Notes: generated by a model from the sequence alone, not told the origin. A stretch of DNA of 47,144 bases from Anaerolineales bacterium (GCA_016932475.1 JAFGCU010000060.1:1-47144); one strand, 5' to 3'; positions 1 through 8,512 are shown, numbered from the stretch's first letter. Numbers and translations: made by a program.

Positions 1-175
1 CCGGCATGACGGTCGAATAATGATCGTCATCCCGGCGGGATCTTGGCCGGGATCCATGATGTTCTCAAACATGACCTTGCCAGTTAAAAAAAACCAAATC
101 CCTGGATGCCGGCTAAATACACGCCGGCATGACGGGATGCCGGCTGAGTCCGCGCCAGCATGACGGTCCGCCTTC
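1..175. repeat. Dispersed GCCGGCATGACGG-type intergenic repeat, degenerate copies
   Basis: The motif CCGGCATGACGG occurs at 1-12 and again near 124, with a third variant (CCAGCATGACGG) near 155. The inverted form (GTCATCCCGGCGGG) lies near 26. The segment TCTTGGCCGGGATCCATGAT at 41-60 is matched at 18 of 20 positions by 35021-35040, so this is a dispersed repeat and not local low complexity. No coding frame here looks real. It lies downstream of the V4R gene and may act as its transcription end, though no clear T-run hairpin is visible. Confidence 0.6.
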
Positions 176-208
176 ATTTTGTTGGGATGGGTTTTCGAAA
201 AGGGGAAC

Positions 209-889
209 TCAGGCGGAGGATTTACTTTTGACCCGGAACGTGCAGCTGGGATCGCCTTTCGCGCGGCAGGTGATTTCCTCGACCGTATACTGCCTTGCGC
301 TGCAAGCCCACGCCAGCCCTTCCTGGAGCGCGCCGACCGGCAGCTGACAGCACGGAGACGACTTCTCCAATTCCCAGCAGTGGGGACATCGTTCATTGAT
401 CAACAGGATTTCCTGCTCGCATTTCTCGATTCGCACCCTCTGGTCGCTGTAGTGATTTAAGGTCCAGGCCAGCAGATCCATACCGCGGAGGACCTTCTGG
501 GCGGGCGGGAGCAACCGGAAACCGCGGTGGGAAAGCCCGAGGATTCCGGAAAAGGCGCGCAATCCGCGCCGGAACATCACCCGACCGGTGCGCAGGCAGA
601 TCCCGCGCGCGGTTTGTTCGCCGTAAATCTCCTCCAAAGCCTGGTAGATCCTGGCCGGCGCGCCAAACGGCAGGTCCGGGACTTTATTCGCGGCGAATTC
701 CAATCCCGCCTGATGCAGGGCGAGCGCGAACTTTTGCCCGCCGAGAACCTCTTCGTACGCGGACATCATCAGGCCCCCGATTTTGGCGGGGTAGATATCC
801 GGCAGGGCTTGCGGCGGAACAGGCCACGAGGCGGCGATGTCCATTGGTGTGTGAGCGGTTCCCGTTCTGGATGCGGATCGATTTTTCAA
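209..889 (-). CDS. V4R (4-vinyl reductase) domain protein
   Basis: 226-aa protein whose C-terminal half fits the V4R small-molecule-binding fold, ending in the family-typical Gly-Asp-Pro-x-Cys-x-Phe segment (about residues 211-217). It is Cys-rich between residues about 160 and 210, which fits a metal- or ligand-binding pocket. There is no signal peptide, so it should be cytosolic. It is the last gene of a three-gene minus-strand operon, starting 4 nt after the stop of the GTPase gene, so it probably works in the same signalling module as a ligand sensor. The start is uncertain: TTG at 889 is tightly coupled to the upstream stop, while ATG at 844 lacks an obvious ribosome binding site. The ligand cannot be inferred. 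Confidence 0.75.
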   Translation of the reverse strand: MKNRSASRTGTAHTPMDIAASWPVPPQALPDIYPAKIGGLMMSAYEEVLGGQKFALALHQAGLEFAANKVPDLPFGAPARIYQALEEIYGEQTARGICLRTGRVMFRRGLRAFSGILGLSHRGFRLLPPAQKVLRGMDLLAWTLNHYSDQRVRIEKCEQEILLINERCPHCWELEKSSPCCQLPVGALQEGLAWACSARQYTVEEITCRAKGDPSCTFRVKSKSSA

Positions 890-893
890 GGGA

Positions 894-1436
894 TCAGGAT
901 TTGTCGCCGGTTTCGATTTCCTGCAGGATGCCGCCGAGGAGCTCCAAGAGGATGACCTTGACCTTTTCCTTGTCGTTGGCGACGCAGGGAATGCATTTGA
1001 CGCTTGGATCGAGTTTCAGCGCGATCCGCAGGTCGTCCACCGGCCAGGCCTCGGGGGCGTCCTGCTTGTTGGCGGCCACCACGTACGGGGTGGGGGCGTA
1101 CGCGCGGAAGGTATCCAGGATGAACCGCGCTTCGCGGAAAGTCTCCGGCCGGGAGCTGTCGACGATGACGACGAACCCGAGCATGCCCTCGGAGAGGATC
1201 TCCCACATGAAGTCGAACCGCTTCTGCCCGGGGGTGCCGAACAGGTACAGGACCAGATCGTCGTCCACCGTGATCCGTCCGAAATCCATGGCCACCGTCG
1301 TGGTCTCCTTCACCTTCTCCACTTCCAGGGAGATTTTCCGTTCGGTCGAGACGACTTCGATCTCGCTGATCGAACGGATGAAGGCGGTTTTGCCTGAGTT
1401 GAACGGTCCGGTGACCACCATCTTGACTGTCTGCAT
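894..1436 (-). CDS. Small GTPase of the MglA/CvnD (conservon) type
   Basis: 180-aa Ras-like GTPase. The P-loop is GPFNSGKT (residues 10-17), the base-recognition motif is NKQD (about 123-126), and switch II reads FGTPGQKRF. In most small GTPases switch II begins with Asp (DxxG). The Gly in this position is, as I recall, typical of the actinobacterial CvnD and MglA-like group, so it is probably not a defect. The protein lacks membrane segments. It sits between a DUF4388 protein (15 nt upstream) and a V4R protein (4 nt downstream), so it is likely the switch of a three-component cytosolic signalling module. No roadblock/LC7 GTPase-activating protein is encoded next to it. Family assignment is firm; partner and output are inference. 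Confidence 0.9.
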   Translation of the reverse strand: MQTVKMVVTGPFNSGKTAFIRSISEIEVVSTERKISLEVEKVKETTTVAMDFGRITVDDDLVLYLFGTPGQKRFDFMWEILSEGMLGFVVIVDSSRPETFREARFILDTFRAYAPTPYVVAANKQDAPEAWPVDDLRIALKLDPSVKCIPCVANDKEKVKVILLELLGGILQEIETGDKS

Positions 1437-1451
1437 GTTGGGAAGCGCTCC

Positions 1452-2270
1452 TTATAACGAGCGGATACGATCGGCCAGGCGTTTGATCAACCCGGCCTGC
1501 TCGGGAGTCTTGGGCATGGGCTGGATCTTGGCCAGCGAGGGCGGCGGCGGCAGGCCTTCGGGCAGCAGGATCTCCACAACGCCGGCCTGTATCAGCCCAT
1601 AGACTATTCGGCGCAGTTCGATCTCGCTCAACCGGTTGGCGCGCGCGATCTGGCGCATCGTGTTTTTCGGCGAGATGTAAGACACCACCCGCCACTCTTC
1701 GACGCTCAGGTTGATGTTGCGCAGCCGCGCGTCCGGGCGGTCGGTGAATTTTAGCGCGTAATCCAGATTGGGAATCTCCTCCTGCAGCTGCTCGAATTCC
1801 CGCATCCGGCGCGCGCCCTCCATGATCAGGTTCTCCAGGTCGATGCGCACGGTGATGCGGTCGTCGGGCGGGAGGATGCCCAGGTAAAACTGGAAAATTC
1901 CCTCGTTCCAGGTGAACAGACGGAAGACCAGGTCGTTGAGGTATTTGTGCAGAGATTGAAGGATCGCCTGCTGGGTCAGGTAATTCGCATGGATCAGCAG
2001 CAGCCCCAGTTCCTTGTCGTTCGCCGCCTCCGGACGGGTCTGCAGCGTGGCGGCCTGCTCTTCGGTCAGAAGGTGGTTGTAGCGGAGGATCGATATCAGG
2101 CGCCCGCCTTCGTCTCCGCGCTGCCCGTATATTAATTTGCCGTCCAGGAATGCGAGACTCGCCAATTCGTTCGGGCCCTGGATGGTGAGGGTGCCGCTTT
2201 TCTTGGCAATATGAATCAGGTTCAGCAGTTTGGTGACGCTGAAATCGCGCAGGTTGCCCTGAAGGGCCAT
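1452..2270 (-). CDS. DUF4388 (PATAN-like) domain protein
   Basis: 272-aa protein opening with a DUF4388 domain (residues 1 to about 100: MALQGNLRDFSVTKLLNLI, then a KSGTLTI strand and a GKLIYG turn). A middle region and a winged-helix-like C-terminal segment (about residues 175-235, with PKNTMRQIARANRLSEIELR) follow. DUF4388 proteins accompany two-component systems and small GTPases and are thought to be protein-interaction modules. This is the first gene of the operon, 55 nt after the predicted transcription start, with a weak Shine-Dalgarno (GGAAAA). Its likely role is adaptor or effector for the downstream GTPase. That is inferred from position. Confidence 0.85.
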   Translation of the reverse strand: MALQGNLRDFSVTKLLNLIHIAKKSGTLTIQGPNELASLAFLDGKLIYGQRGDEGGRLISILRYNHLLTEEQAATLQTRPEAANDKELGLLLIHANYLTQQAILQSLHKYLNDLVFRLFTWNEGIFQFYLGILPPDDRITVRIDLENLIMEGARRMREFEQLQEEIPNLDYALKFTDRPDARLRNINLSVEEWRVVSYISPKNTMRQIARANRLSEIELRRIVYGLIQAGVVEILLPEGLPPPPSLAKIQPMPKTPEQAGLIKRLADRIRSL

Positions 2271-2331
2271 GCCGTTTTCCGATCTTACAAAATGTTGGTG
2301 TCCCGCAGTATCCCCGGTAGCTCGACAGCGG

Positions 2332-2361
2332 ATTATACCCGCAACGTTCCGGGAAGGTCAA
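2332..2361 (-). promoter_or_regulatory. Promoter of the DUF4388-GTPase-V4R operon
   Basis: Read on the minus strand, TTGACC (2356-2361) is followed after 18 nt by a perfect TATAAT (2332-2337). The predicted start is near 2325, which leaves a leader of about 55 nt before the DUF4388 start codon. Confidence 0.7.
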
Positions 2362-2749
2362 ACGGGAGCATCTACCGCGAAGGATTTGATATCAATATCG
2401 TCCAACTTGGGATTATTTACCGTAAAAAGGAGGGGAAGATCTCTGTGGCCGGATCCGGGAGGGGATGAAATCGGCGGGTATTCCAGTCTCCCGATTCATG
2501 TCTCTTTTTTGGAAGGCTCGACCTGGGCCGCCGTGCCGATCGCCTCGGGCGATGACCGCATAATTTCCGGTTGAAAAACTCGATTTTTCGGCGTTGTATT
2601 TGCGTTTCCGCGCTGTCCGTTGAGATGAAATGCTTCGACTCTGCACCGGCAATTCTCCGGTTTGCCACAAGCAAAAAAGGTCGAATTAATCCCAATTCCA
2701 TTTTGGCGCTGATTATTACGATCCTCCAATATCTCCATTTAAATGTGGT
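2362..2749. other. Gene-free spacer
   Basis: No reading frame here has a credible start, ribosome binding site or recognisable protein. The base composition is noticeably more AT-rich than the flanking genes. I see no repeat or hairpin of note. Confidence 0.5.
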
Positions 2750-2778
2750 TTGACCGGCGGTGAAGGGGATGCTAAAAT
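2750..2778 (+). promoter_or_regulatory. Promoter of tRNA-Glu
   Basis: TTGACC (2750-2755), a 17-nt spacer, then TAAAAT (2773-2778) preceded by TGC, giving an extended -10. The predicted start is about 2785, only 7 nt before the mature tRNA 5' end. Confidence 0.8.
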
Positions 2779-2791
2779 GCAGCCCGATCAA

Positions 2792-2864
2792 GCCCCCGTT
2801 GTCTAGCGGCCTAGGACGTGGCCCTCTCAAGGCCAAAACACGAGTTCGAACCTCGTCGGGGGCA
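2792..2864 (+). tRNA. tRNA-Glu (anticodon CTC)
   Basis: A 73-nt cloverleaf. The acceptor stem pairs GCCCCCG (2792-2798) with CGGGGGC (2857-2863), with discriminator A at 2864. The anticodon arm is TGGCC/GGCCA around loop CTCTCAA, with anticodon CTC at 2826-2828. The T arm carries GTTCGAA. The D-arm start (GTCTAGCGGCCTAGGAC) is typical of tRNA-Glu. The 3' CCA is not encoded (the next bases are CCT), so it must be added by the CCA enzyme encoded at 5357-6874. Confidence 0.95.
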
Positions 2865-2924
2865 CCTCGCCTGAAAACCGGTACGAAAAGGGACCTTGCA
2901 GGGTATGGAAATTTTTAAATTTTT

Positions 2925-2933
2925 TGGTATACT
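2925..2933 (+). promoter_or_regulatory. Extended -10 promoter of a short transcription unit
   Basis: TGG followed by TATACT (2928-2933) is an extended -10. A plausible weak -35 (TGGAAA, 2906-2911) lies 16 nt upstream. The predicted start is about 2940, directly before the hairpins ending at 3002. A second overlapping -10 candidate, TATGAT (2933-2938), is also present. Confidence 0.45.
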
Positions 2934-2939
2934 ATGATC

Positions 2940-3002
2940 TGGTACGGGGGGTTTCCCCTACGACCAGGCGCCGGCCGCCCCCCTCGGCTGGCGCTTTTTT
3001 TT
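2940..3002 (+). ncRNA. Candidate small RNA or attenuated leader
   Basis: About 62 nt between an extended -10 and a strong terminator. The 5' part can fold as GGT...GGGG-loop-CCCC...ACC (2941-2965), and the 3' part is the terminator hairpin. No reading frame fits. It could be an independent small RNA, an attenuator in the leader of the phosphatase gene at 3158, or just the distal terminator of tRNA-Glu. It matches no riboswitch class that I recognise. Confidence 0.3.
2968..3002 (+). terminator. Intrinsic terminator
   Basis: Arms GCGCCGGCCG (2968-2977) and CGGCTGGCGC (2985-2994) form a 10-bp stem with one G-T wobble, followed by a run of eight T (2995-3002). It can end transcription from tRNA-Glu and from the short unit at 2940. 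Confidence 0.85.
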
Positions 3003-3157
3003 AACCCCTTTCGGAAGGATTTCCGCAGTCCGCCAAATGTCCGAAACCGTACCCGGCCGCGTCCGGGATTGATTCCCAGACACCGATAAACCTGTTATCA
3101 TAAACGCTTGGCGGTAACCGCCTGTAAAAAGACATCCAATTCTTGGGAGAAGAAGGC

Positions 3158-4918
3158 ATGACGATACCCAGTTTTCTGCGTTCCCGTTTCTTTATTACAG
3201 CATGTATTTTCATCGCCGTGGGCGTCACTGCGGTCACCTGGGCGATGAAGTTGATGGATTCCACATATGCGTACCGGTCGCCGCTCCGATCGCAGCCGCC
3301 GACCGCCCAGGAACCGCTCGGGCACGCCGTCTCGCAGCGGATGATCATCATCCTGGTGGACGGCCTGACCGAAGCGACTTCGCAGGATGCGGAACTCATG
3401 CCCTATCTGCAGACCCTGCGCGACAAGGGCGCATGGGCTACGATGCACAGCCGGCCGCCTTCCTACTCCCAGCCGGGGTATTCCACGCTGCTGGTCGGCG
3501 CCTGGCCGGATCTCAACGACGGACCCGCCCTCAACCTGGATTACGAAAAAATTCCATACTTCACACAGGATAATCTGTTTACCGCCGTGCACCGGGCGGG
3601 CGGAAGAACGGCCATCGCGGCGCACCACGCCTTCGAAAAGCTGATCCCGCTGCCGGATGTGAGCGAATCCTTCTACACCGAGGACTGCAACCGGGCGGGA
3701 GACGAGCAGATCTTCCCCAAAGCCATGGACTGGGTGAAGACCGGCGGCCAGTCGCTGGTCCTCGTGCACTTCTGCCAGGTCGATGAAGCCGGCGACATCC
3801 TGGACGGCACGAACAGCCCCGAATGGGGGGAAGCCGCAACCCGTGTCGACGGCATGATCAAGCAGCTCGCCGCTAAAATGGATTTCACCAAAGACACGCT
3901 GATGATCCTCAGCGATCATGGGCATTTGGATTCGTTCGGGCACGGCGGACCCGAAGCGGCGAATCTGGTTGAACCGTTCATCCTGGTCGGGGCGGGGGTC
4001 TGGCCGGGGTATTTCGGCAACATGCAGATGGTCGATGTGGCCCCCACCGCGGCCGTCATGCTGGGGGTGTCCATCCCGGCCAGCGCCCAGGGGCGCGTCC
4101 TCACCTGGATGCTCACCCTGCCGTATGAAGTCCTGACCGCGCTTCCGGACTCGACCGAAGCGCAGCAGGCGGCGTTGTACAACCGGTATGCGATCATGAT
4201 CGGCACGAGCGCCACCCTGAATGAAGAGGAGACGGACCCGGTTTTGAAGTATCAGGCCGGCATCGAACGCGCCCGGGAGAACCGCCTGGGCGGAGAGATC
4301 ATGGGCCGAGCGTTCCTCTTGCTCATCCCGGCCGCCGTCGCGGTGTATTTCGTCTGGAAATACCGCGGGCGGAATCTCCTCGACCGTATCCTGCTGTTCG
4401 TGCTGTACGGGGCGGTGTTCACCGCGGTGTATATGCTCTTGTTCCACCAGACTTTCTCCCTAAGCCACGTGCCATCCGTATCCGGGTTGATCGTCGCGGT
4501 CTTTGCCTCCTCGGCGGCCGGGTTCCTCGCCGCCTGGCTGGCGAACGCGTATTGGAAGCGCTTCTTCTCGGAAGGGATCGAAGCCATCGCGGATAACACG
4601 CTTGCTCTGGCGGGTGTGTTCATGGCGATCCTTTCGCTGTTCGTGGCCGCGCACTTCGTCGTAAACGGGACAGTGGTCCGCTGGACTCTTCCGGAAATGA
4701 ACACCGCCTTCTTCGGGCTGCTTTCCATGCTGTTGATCCTTTCGCTGGCGGTTTTGGGGGGATTGCTGGCGGGGGGGGCGGCGCTGATCAACCTGGCTGC
4801 CGTCCGGCGTTCGGAGGGGGAATCGGGCCGCAGTATTACCGCTGCACCGGCAAAGAAATCGCCCGTGCAACGCGCCGCGCAGAGACGAAAACGCACCGGC
4901 CGCGGCGGCCGAAAATAA
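3158..4918 (+). CDS. Membrane-anchored alkaline phosphatase superfamily (phosphodiesterase-type) protein
   Basis: 586-aa protein starting at ATG 3158 with AGAAGG upstream; an in-frame TTG at 3143 is unlikely. An N-terminal membrane helix (about residues 10-30) is followed by an extracytoplasmic catalytic domain of the type I phosphodiesterase/sulfatase fold. Its markers are the first metal-binding Asp in IIILVDGL, the nucleophile region PSYSQPGYSTLL, HFCQVDEAGD, and the metal ligands in SDHGHLDSFGHGG. The C-terminal third carries four to five hydrophobic helices, then a basic Ser/Arg/Lys-rich tail. This layout resembles phosphoethanolamine or phosphoglycerol transferases and GPI-anchor-type enzymes, but the substrate cannot be read from the sequence. 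It is monocistronic, with a terminator 23 nt downstream. Confidence 0.85.
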   Translation: MTIPSFLRSRFFITACIFIAVGVTAVTWAMKLMDSTYAYRSPLRSQPPTAQEPLGHAVSQRMIIILVDGLTEATSQDAELMPYLQTLRDKGAWATMHSRPPSYSQPGYSTLLVGAWPDLNDGPALNLDYEKIPYFTQDNLFTAVHRAGGRTAIAAHHAFEKLIPLPDVSESFYTEDCNRAGDEQIFPKAMDWVKTGGQSLVLVHFCQVDEAGDILDGTNSPEWGEAATRVDGMIKQLAAKMDFTKDTLMILSDHGHLDSFGHGGPEAANLVEPFILVGAGVWPGYFGNMQMVDVAPTAAVMLGVSIPASAQGRVLTWMLTLPYEVLTALPDSTEAQQAALYNRYAIMIGTSATLNEEETDPVLKYQAGIERARENRLGGEIMGRAFLLLIPAAVAVYFVWKYRGRNLLDRILLFVLYGAVFTAVYMLLFHQTFSLSHVPSVSGLIVAVFASSAAGFLAAWLANAYWKRFFSEGIEAIADNTLALAGVFMAILSLFVAAHFVVNGTVVRWTLPEMNTAFFGLLSMLLILSLAVLGGLLAGGAALINLAAVRRSEGESGRSITAAPAKKSPVQRAAQRRKRTGRGGRK

Positions 4919-4940
4919 CCATGGAAGTTGGATAAAAAAA

Positions 4941-4967
4941 TCCCCCGCTGTCTTGGCGGGGGATTTT
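4941..4967. terminator. Bidirectional intrinsic terminator
   Basis: Arms TCCCCCGC (4941-4948) and GCGGGGGA (4956-4963) are perfectly paired around a 7-nt loop, with seven A before and TTTT after. It ends the phosphatase transcript and could also stop minus-strand transcription. Confidence 0.85.
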
Positions 4968-4972
4968 GATTC

Positions 4973-5042
4973 CACTCCACGAAGGGTACGAAGGGAAAAC
5001 CGAAGATCACGAAAAAAACCACGAAGGAAACGAAGGAAAATC
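4973..5042. repeat. CACGAAGG-type intergenic repeat cluster
   Basis: A purine-rich run built from variants of (C)ACGAAGG(G/A), for example CCACGAAGGGTACGAAGG and CCACGAAGGAAACGAAGG. An inverted counterpart (TCGTGTCTTTCGTGG) lies at 5337-5351. Related clusters occur near 37462, 40682, 44744 and 46728. Confidence 0.6.
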
Positions 5043-5055
5043 GGAAGAGTAAGTG

Positions 5056-5156
5056 TTCGCCATTCCCGCGCCTGCTCTCGCGGAGATTTCCCATTCGCAT
5101 CTGGTTTCGAGCGAGATTGGGTACGATGCGAGAGTGCACTTGGCGGGAATGGCGAA
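5056..5156. repeat. Nested inverted repeat of about 100 bp
   Basis: TTCGCCATTCCCGC (5056-5069) is perfectly complementary to GCGGGAATGGCGAA (5143-5156). Inside, CTCTCGC near 5075 pairs with GCGAGAG near 5128. No protein-coding frame is credible. The rest of 5157-5336 shows nothing recognisable. The form suggests a non-autonomous repeat or a structured RNA. Confidence 0.5.
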
Positions 5157-5356
5157 GGCGCGAGGAGATCAACCCTCAGCCCCGCCGTCCCCCGGCGCTT
5201 CCTTCGCAGCAATTCTCCACACCCGCGTCGAATTTTTTTTCGTGAAGCGCTGGGAGAAGGCGGCCGGGGGCTGGATCAGGGGCAGGCGCGGGCACGACGA
5301 TCCAATAGGCACATTCCCGGTTCTTCGGGTTTTTCCTCGTGTCTTTCGTGGAGGAA

Positions 5357-6874
5357 TTATTTGCGCCCCAAACCCCGTTCGACGAGGGCAACCGCGTCTT
5401 CGCGGCTGCCGACTTCCCCTGCCGCCTGCGCCTCCCGCAATGCATCAAGCAGTTCGCCGATTTGCGGTCCGGGCGAGAGATGGAAATCCCGGATCAGGTC
5501 GTCCCCCGTCAGCAGCGGTGTCGGGCGGATCATCTCCTCCGGGCGTTCGAAATACCCTTCCAGAAGGGAATGGGCCGTTTCCACCGCAGTCTGCCATTTT
5601 CCCGGAGACGGTTCCGCCGCGGCGTTTGCCAGCGTATCCGCCAGGAAAAACAGGCTCACGGCAACGCCGCAGGGACCCGTCGCACGGAAGAATCGGAAGA
5701 CTGCCCGCCGCGTGACCGGAGGGCTGGATTGCAGCAGAAGCGGCCGCATGTGGTTGCGGACTATCTTGGAAATGAAATCCGCTTCGTCCTTGGAGAACCG
5801 GAGCGCGATCGCGCGGCGCAGCGCCCAATCCGCGCCGAGCTGCTCGTGGCCCAGGAAGTGGATTTCACCGAGCGTATTGACGCTGCGCGTTTCCGGCTTG
5901 GCTGCGTCGTGCAGGATGGCCGCCAGGAAGAGCAACCCGCGCAGCGGGCGCTCGTCGCACAGGGGGCGAGCCAGATGGTCGGCAAGGGAGGCCTGGAAGC
6001 GGCCGAGCTGGGCGCGCGCCAGGCCCATCGCCGGATCGCCCGTGCGTCCGGCGCCGGGTTCGCGCGCCAGGACATCGCATACCGTCTCCAGCTTTTCCAG
6101 CGCCGCAAGCGTATGATCCCATACGGCGCTGCGGTCGCGCCCGGCGGGATCACCTCCGGCCAAGCCGGCCGTTTCCGGAAGGATCACCCGCAGCAGGCCG
6201 AGCGATTCCAGCGAATGGATCGCCGCCGCGACTTTGCGGCCGGACAGGATCCGGAACAGCTCATCGCGGATCCGTTCGGCGGAAATTTTCGCCAATGTGG
6301 ACGCACCCGACCGGCATTGCTCCTTGGTCTCCTTCTCGATCCGGAATCCGAGTTGGGTGGCGAGCCGGATGGCGCGAACGGCCCGCACCGGATCGTCCGC
6401 GATCGCGTGCGGGGAGCAGGCGCGCAGTATCGCGTCTTTCACATCGCGCTCCCCGTGGAGCGGGTCGATTAATGCCGTCTCCGGCGCGAGCGGCAGGGCG
6501 ATCGCATTGACGGTGAAATCCCGGAGGGCCAGATCCTGTTCGATCGACGATTCCCTGAGCGCGGCGAAATCCAGCGTGTAGCGGCTTTTTCCGCGGACGA
6601 GAATCACGCGGCCGATTTCGCGCTCCGGATCCAGCGGATAAAAAGCCGCGCCGAGCGCATTGGCGACCGTGCGCGCCGCTTCCACGCCGCTGCCGCGCAG
6701 GACGATATCGATATCCAGAACCGGCCGGCTTAGTAGAGAATCGCGTATTACTCCGCCGACGAGGTACGATTCCGGAAACGCCAGATGCGGCCGGATCTCC
6801 GCCACGATCGGGGGCAGGGTGAACCCGGGCGGGGCTGTGTTTTTTTTATTCTCCAAACTGGATTCCTGACCCAT
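5357..6874 (-). CDS. cca: CCA tRNA nucleotidyltransferase with HD domain
   Basis: 505-aa class II nucleotidyltransferase that builds or repairs the 3' CCA of tRNA from CTP and ATP. The head carries the YLVGGVIRDSLL motif (about residues 37-48) and the catalytic LDIDIV Asp pair (about 53-58). RDFTVNAIA and the RAIRLATQLGF neck helix follow. The C-terminal half contains an HD-type motif (LAAILHDAAKP, about residue 295) and is longer than the minimal enzyme, as in HD-containing bacterial forms. It starts 6 nt after the hpt stop, so it is the last gene of tdk-hpt-cca. The tRNA in this window lacks an encoded CCA, which agrees with a CCA-adding rather than a repair-only role. Confidence 0.93.
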   Translation of the reverse strand: MGQESSLENKKNTAPPGFTLPPIVAEIRPHLAFPESYLVGGVIRDSLLSRPVLDIDIVLRGSGVEAARTVANALGAAFYPLDPEREIGRVILVRGKSRYTLDFAALRESSIEQDLALRDFTVNAIALPLAPETALIDPLHGERDVKDAILRACSPHAIADDPVRAVRAIRLATQLGFRIEKETKEQCRSGASTLAKISAERIRDELFRILSGRKVAAAIHSLESLGLLRVILPETAGLAGGDPAGRDRSAVWDHTLAALEKLETVCDVLAREPGAGRTGDPAMGLARAQLGRFQASLADHLARPLCDERPLRGLLFLAAILHDAAKPETRSVNTLGEIHFLGHEQLGADWALRRAIALRFSKDEADFISKIVRNHMRPLLLQSSPPVTRRAVFRFFRATGPCGVAVSLFFLADTLANAAAEPSPGKWQTAVETAHSLLEGYFERPEEMIRPTPLLTGDDLIRDFHLSPGPQIGELLDALREAQAAGEVGSREDAVALVERGLGRK

Positions 6875-6880
6875 AAGTTC

Positions 6881-7429
6881 TCACGCCGGACCGGCCGGTT
6901 TCTCCTTCCACACCGCCACATGCGGGAGGTTCCGGTAATACTCGTCGATGTCGAGCCCGAACCCGAAGACGTACCGGTCGGGGATGGAAAAGCCGCGGTA
7001 CCGGATCGGGATCATCACTTCCCGCCGCTCGGTTTTATCCAGCAGGACGCACACCTCGAGCGAGCGCGGTTGGCGGGCGCGCAGAAGGTCGAGCACGGAA
7101 GCCAGGGTGCGGCCGCTGTCGATGATATCCTCGACCACCAGAACGTTGCGGCCGGTGATCGACGATGCCAGGTCGAAGGTGATCCGCACCTGGCCCGAGG
7201 ATTCGCGCGCGCCGGCGCCGTACGAGGAGACGGCCATGAACTCCACGGTATGCCGGAGGGTCAGGGCGCGCATCAGATCCGCCAGGAAGATCACCCCGCC
7301 GCGCAGGATGCACAGCAACATCAGGTCCTTCCCGGCGTAATCCCGGTCGATCTGTGCGGCCAGCTCCCGGACCTTGGCCTGGAGTTCGGCAGCCGAGAGC
7401 AGCACTTCCATTCCGGGCGCGGAGATCAT
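6881..7429 (-). CDS. hpt: Hypoxanthine phosphoribosyltransferase
   Basis: 182-aa purine salvage enzyme that transfers phosphoribose from PRPP to hypoxanthine or guanine in the cytosol. The PRPP-binding loop reads [14 protein letters not shown] (about residues 95-108). Upstream is the [17 protein letters not shown] segment, and the purine-binding C-terminal region holds [17 protein letters not shown]. The length is normal for the family. Its start overlaps the tdk stop by 4 nt, so translation is probably coupled, and cca follows 6 nt downstream. Confidence 0.95.
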   Translation of the reverse strand: MISAPGMEVLLSAAELQAKVRELAAQIDRDYAGKDLMLLCILRGGVIFLADLMRALTLRHTVEFMAVSSYGAGARESSGQVRITFDLASSITGRNVLVVEDIIDSGRTLASVLDLLRARQPRSLEVCVLLDKTERREVMIPIRYRGFSIPDRYVFGFGLDIDEYYRNLPHVAVWKEKPAGPA

Positions 7430-8004
7430 TCCCGGGGCACCTTGTGGTGAGCCCGGCAGCGCGCCTCATACAATTCGCCCGCGCCGACGACGACCACCGG
7501 ATCGTGGGCGCCGGCCGGTTTGCCTCCGATGAGCCGCTGGGTTCGCGAAGCCGGTTCTCCGCATTGCATGCAAATGGCCTGAAGTTTATCCAGCCGTTCC
7601 GCCTGGGCCATTAACGCGGGGACGGGGCCGAACGGTTCGCCGCGGAAATCGGTATCCAACCCGGCCGCGATGACGCGCACGCCTCCCGCCACGAGCCGCT
7701 CGACGACGCGCAGGATATCGTCGTCGAAAAACTGCGCTTCATCGATCGCCATCACGCTGGTGTCGTCCTCCACCAGCCGCAGTAGATCCTGCGCGGCACG
7801 GACCGGTGCGGCATCGAACTCGGCACCGGCGTGCGACGTCACCTTTCCGAACCCGGATTCGGCGTAGCGGGAATCCACCGCCGGATAGAAGACCTGAACC
7901 TTCTGGCGCGCGATGCGCGCGCGTCGCAGCCGGCGGATCAGTTCGTCGGTCTTTCCACTGAACATCGGACCGGTTATCACTTCCAGCGAGCCTGTGGCGG
8001 GCAT
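7426..8004 (-). CDS. tdk: Thymidine kinase (TK1 type)
   Basis: 192-aa salvage kinase that phosphorylates thymidine with ATP. The P-loop is GPMFSGKT (about residues 12-19), the catalytic region is [11 protein letters not shown], and the zinc-binding lasso region has a CMQC pair and a CRAHH end (about residues 145-188). A ribosome binding site (GAGGA) lies 6 nt before the ATG. It is the first gene of the tdk-hpt-cca operon. Placement beyond a ribosomal gene cluster that includes rpmE is also seen in other bacteria, where rpmE and tdk are often neighbours. Confidence 0.95.
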   Translation of the reverse strand: MPATGSLEVITGPMFSGKTDELIRRLRRARIARQKVQVFYPAVDSRYAESGFGKVTSHAGAEFDAAPVRAAQDLLRLVEDDTSVMAIDEAQFFDDDILRVVERLVAGGVRVIAAGLDTDFRGEPFGPVPALMAQAERLDKLQAICMQCGEPASRTQRLIGGKPAGAHDPVVVVGAGELYEARCRAHHKVPRE

Positions 8005-8512
8005 ATGCTATCCTCGGGAAAACCGGCACAAGTGTACCGCAGAATATTTTTTCTGTTTTTGACCCAACTCCTCCCGGCCTTCGGCCAACCTCCCCGACAC
8101 AATGCAGAACGGTTCACGAAGCAAAAAGAAAATCGTCTCTGCCCGGCCCGGAAATGCGCCCACGGGAGTAGTAAAAATTATTCTTCCGGCGTCTTCCGCT
8201 CTTTTTGGCGTTTGGGCATACCCGGAGTTGCCTCGGGCTGAGTATTTTCCGAATTATTATAACTACTCGGTCCGGAAAACGCACACCGAAACACCGAGTA
8301 AATCCGATGGCGCCGGATAATTATTATTTCGATCTCAGACGCTAGGATTTGGGTAAAGGGGGAAACCAAATGTTTTCCGGTGTGCTCGGTTCTTTTCGGC
8401 GCCCGCCGCGGGAGCGGTATCGGCGAACGGGGTCATCCGTGTGCCAAGAAACATGATCGGCCGGGTAGATACAAAAAACCTCATTGCATTGGGGCGGGTG
8501 AGGTAATAGGGG
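8005..8512. other. Gene-free region upstream of tdk
   Basis: It carries the unidentified promoter region of tdk and sequence downstream of rpmE. Short frames (for example 8178-8369 minus) have no family signature, ribosome binding site or coding composition. AT-rich stretches lie near 8037-8060 and 8250-8270. No repeat or mobile element is apparent. Confidence 0.5.

Noticed and set aside
3098-4447. 449-codon minus-strand frame opposite the phosphatase gene
   Set aside because: Shadow frame without ribosome binding site or recognisable domain.
8178-8369. 63-codon minus-strand frame upstream of tdk
   Set aside because: No ribosome binding site, no hydrophobic or domain pattern, low-quality composition.
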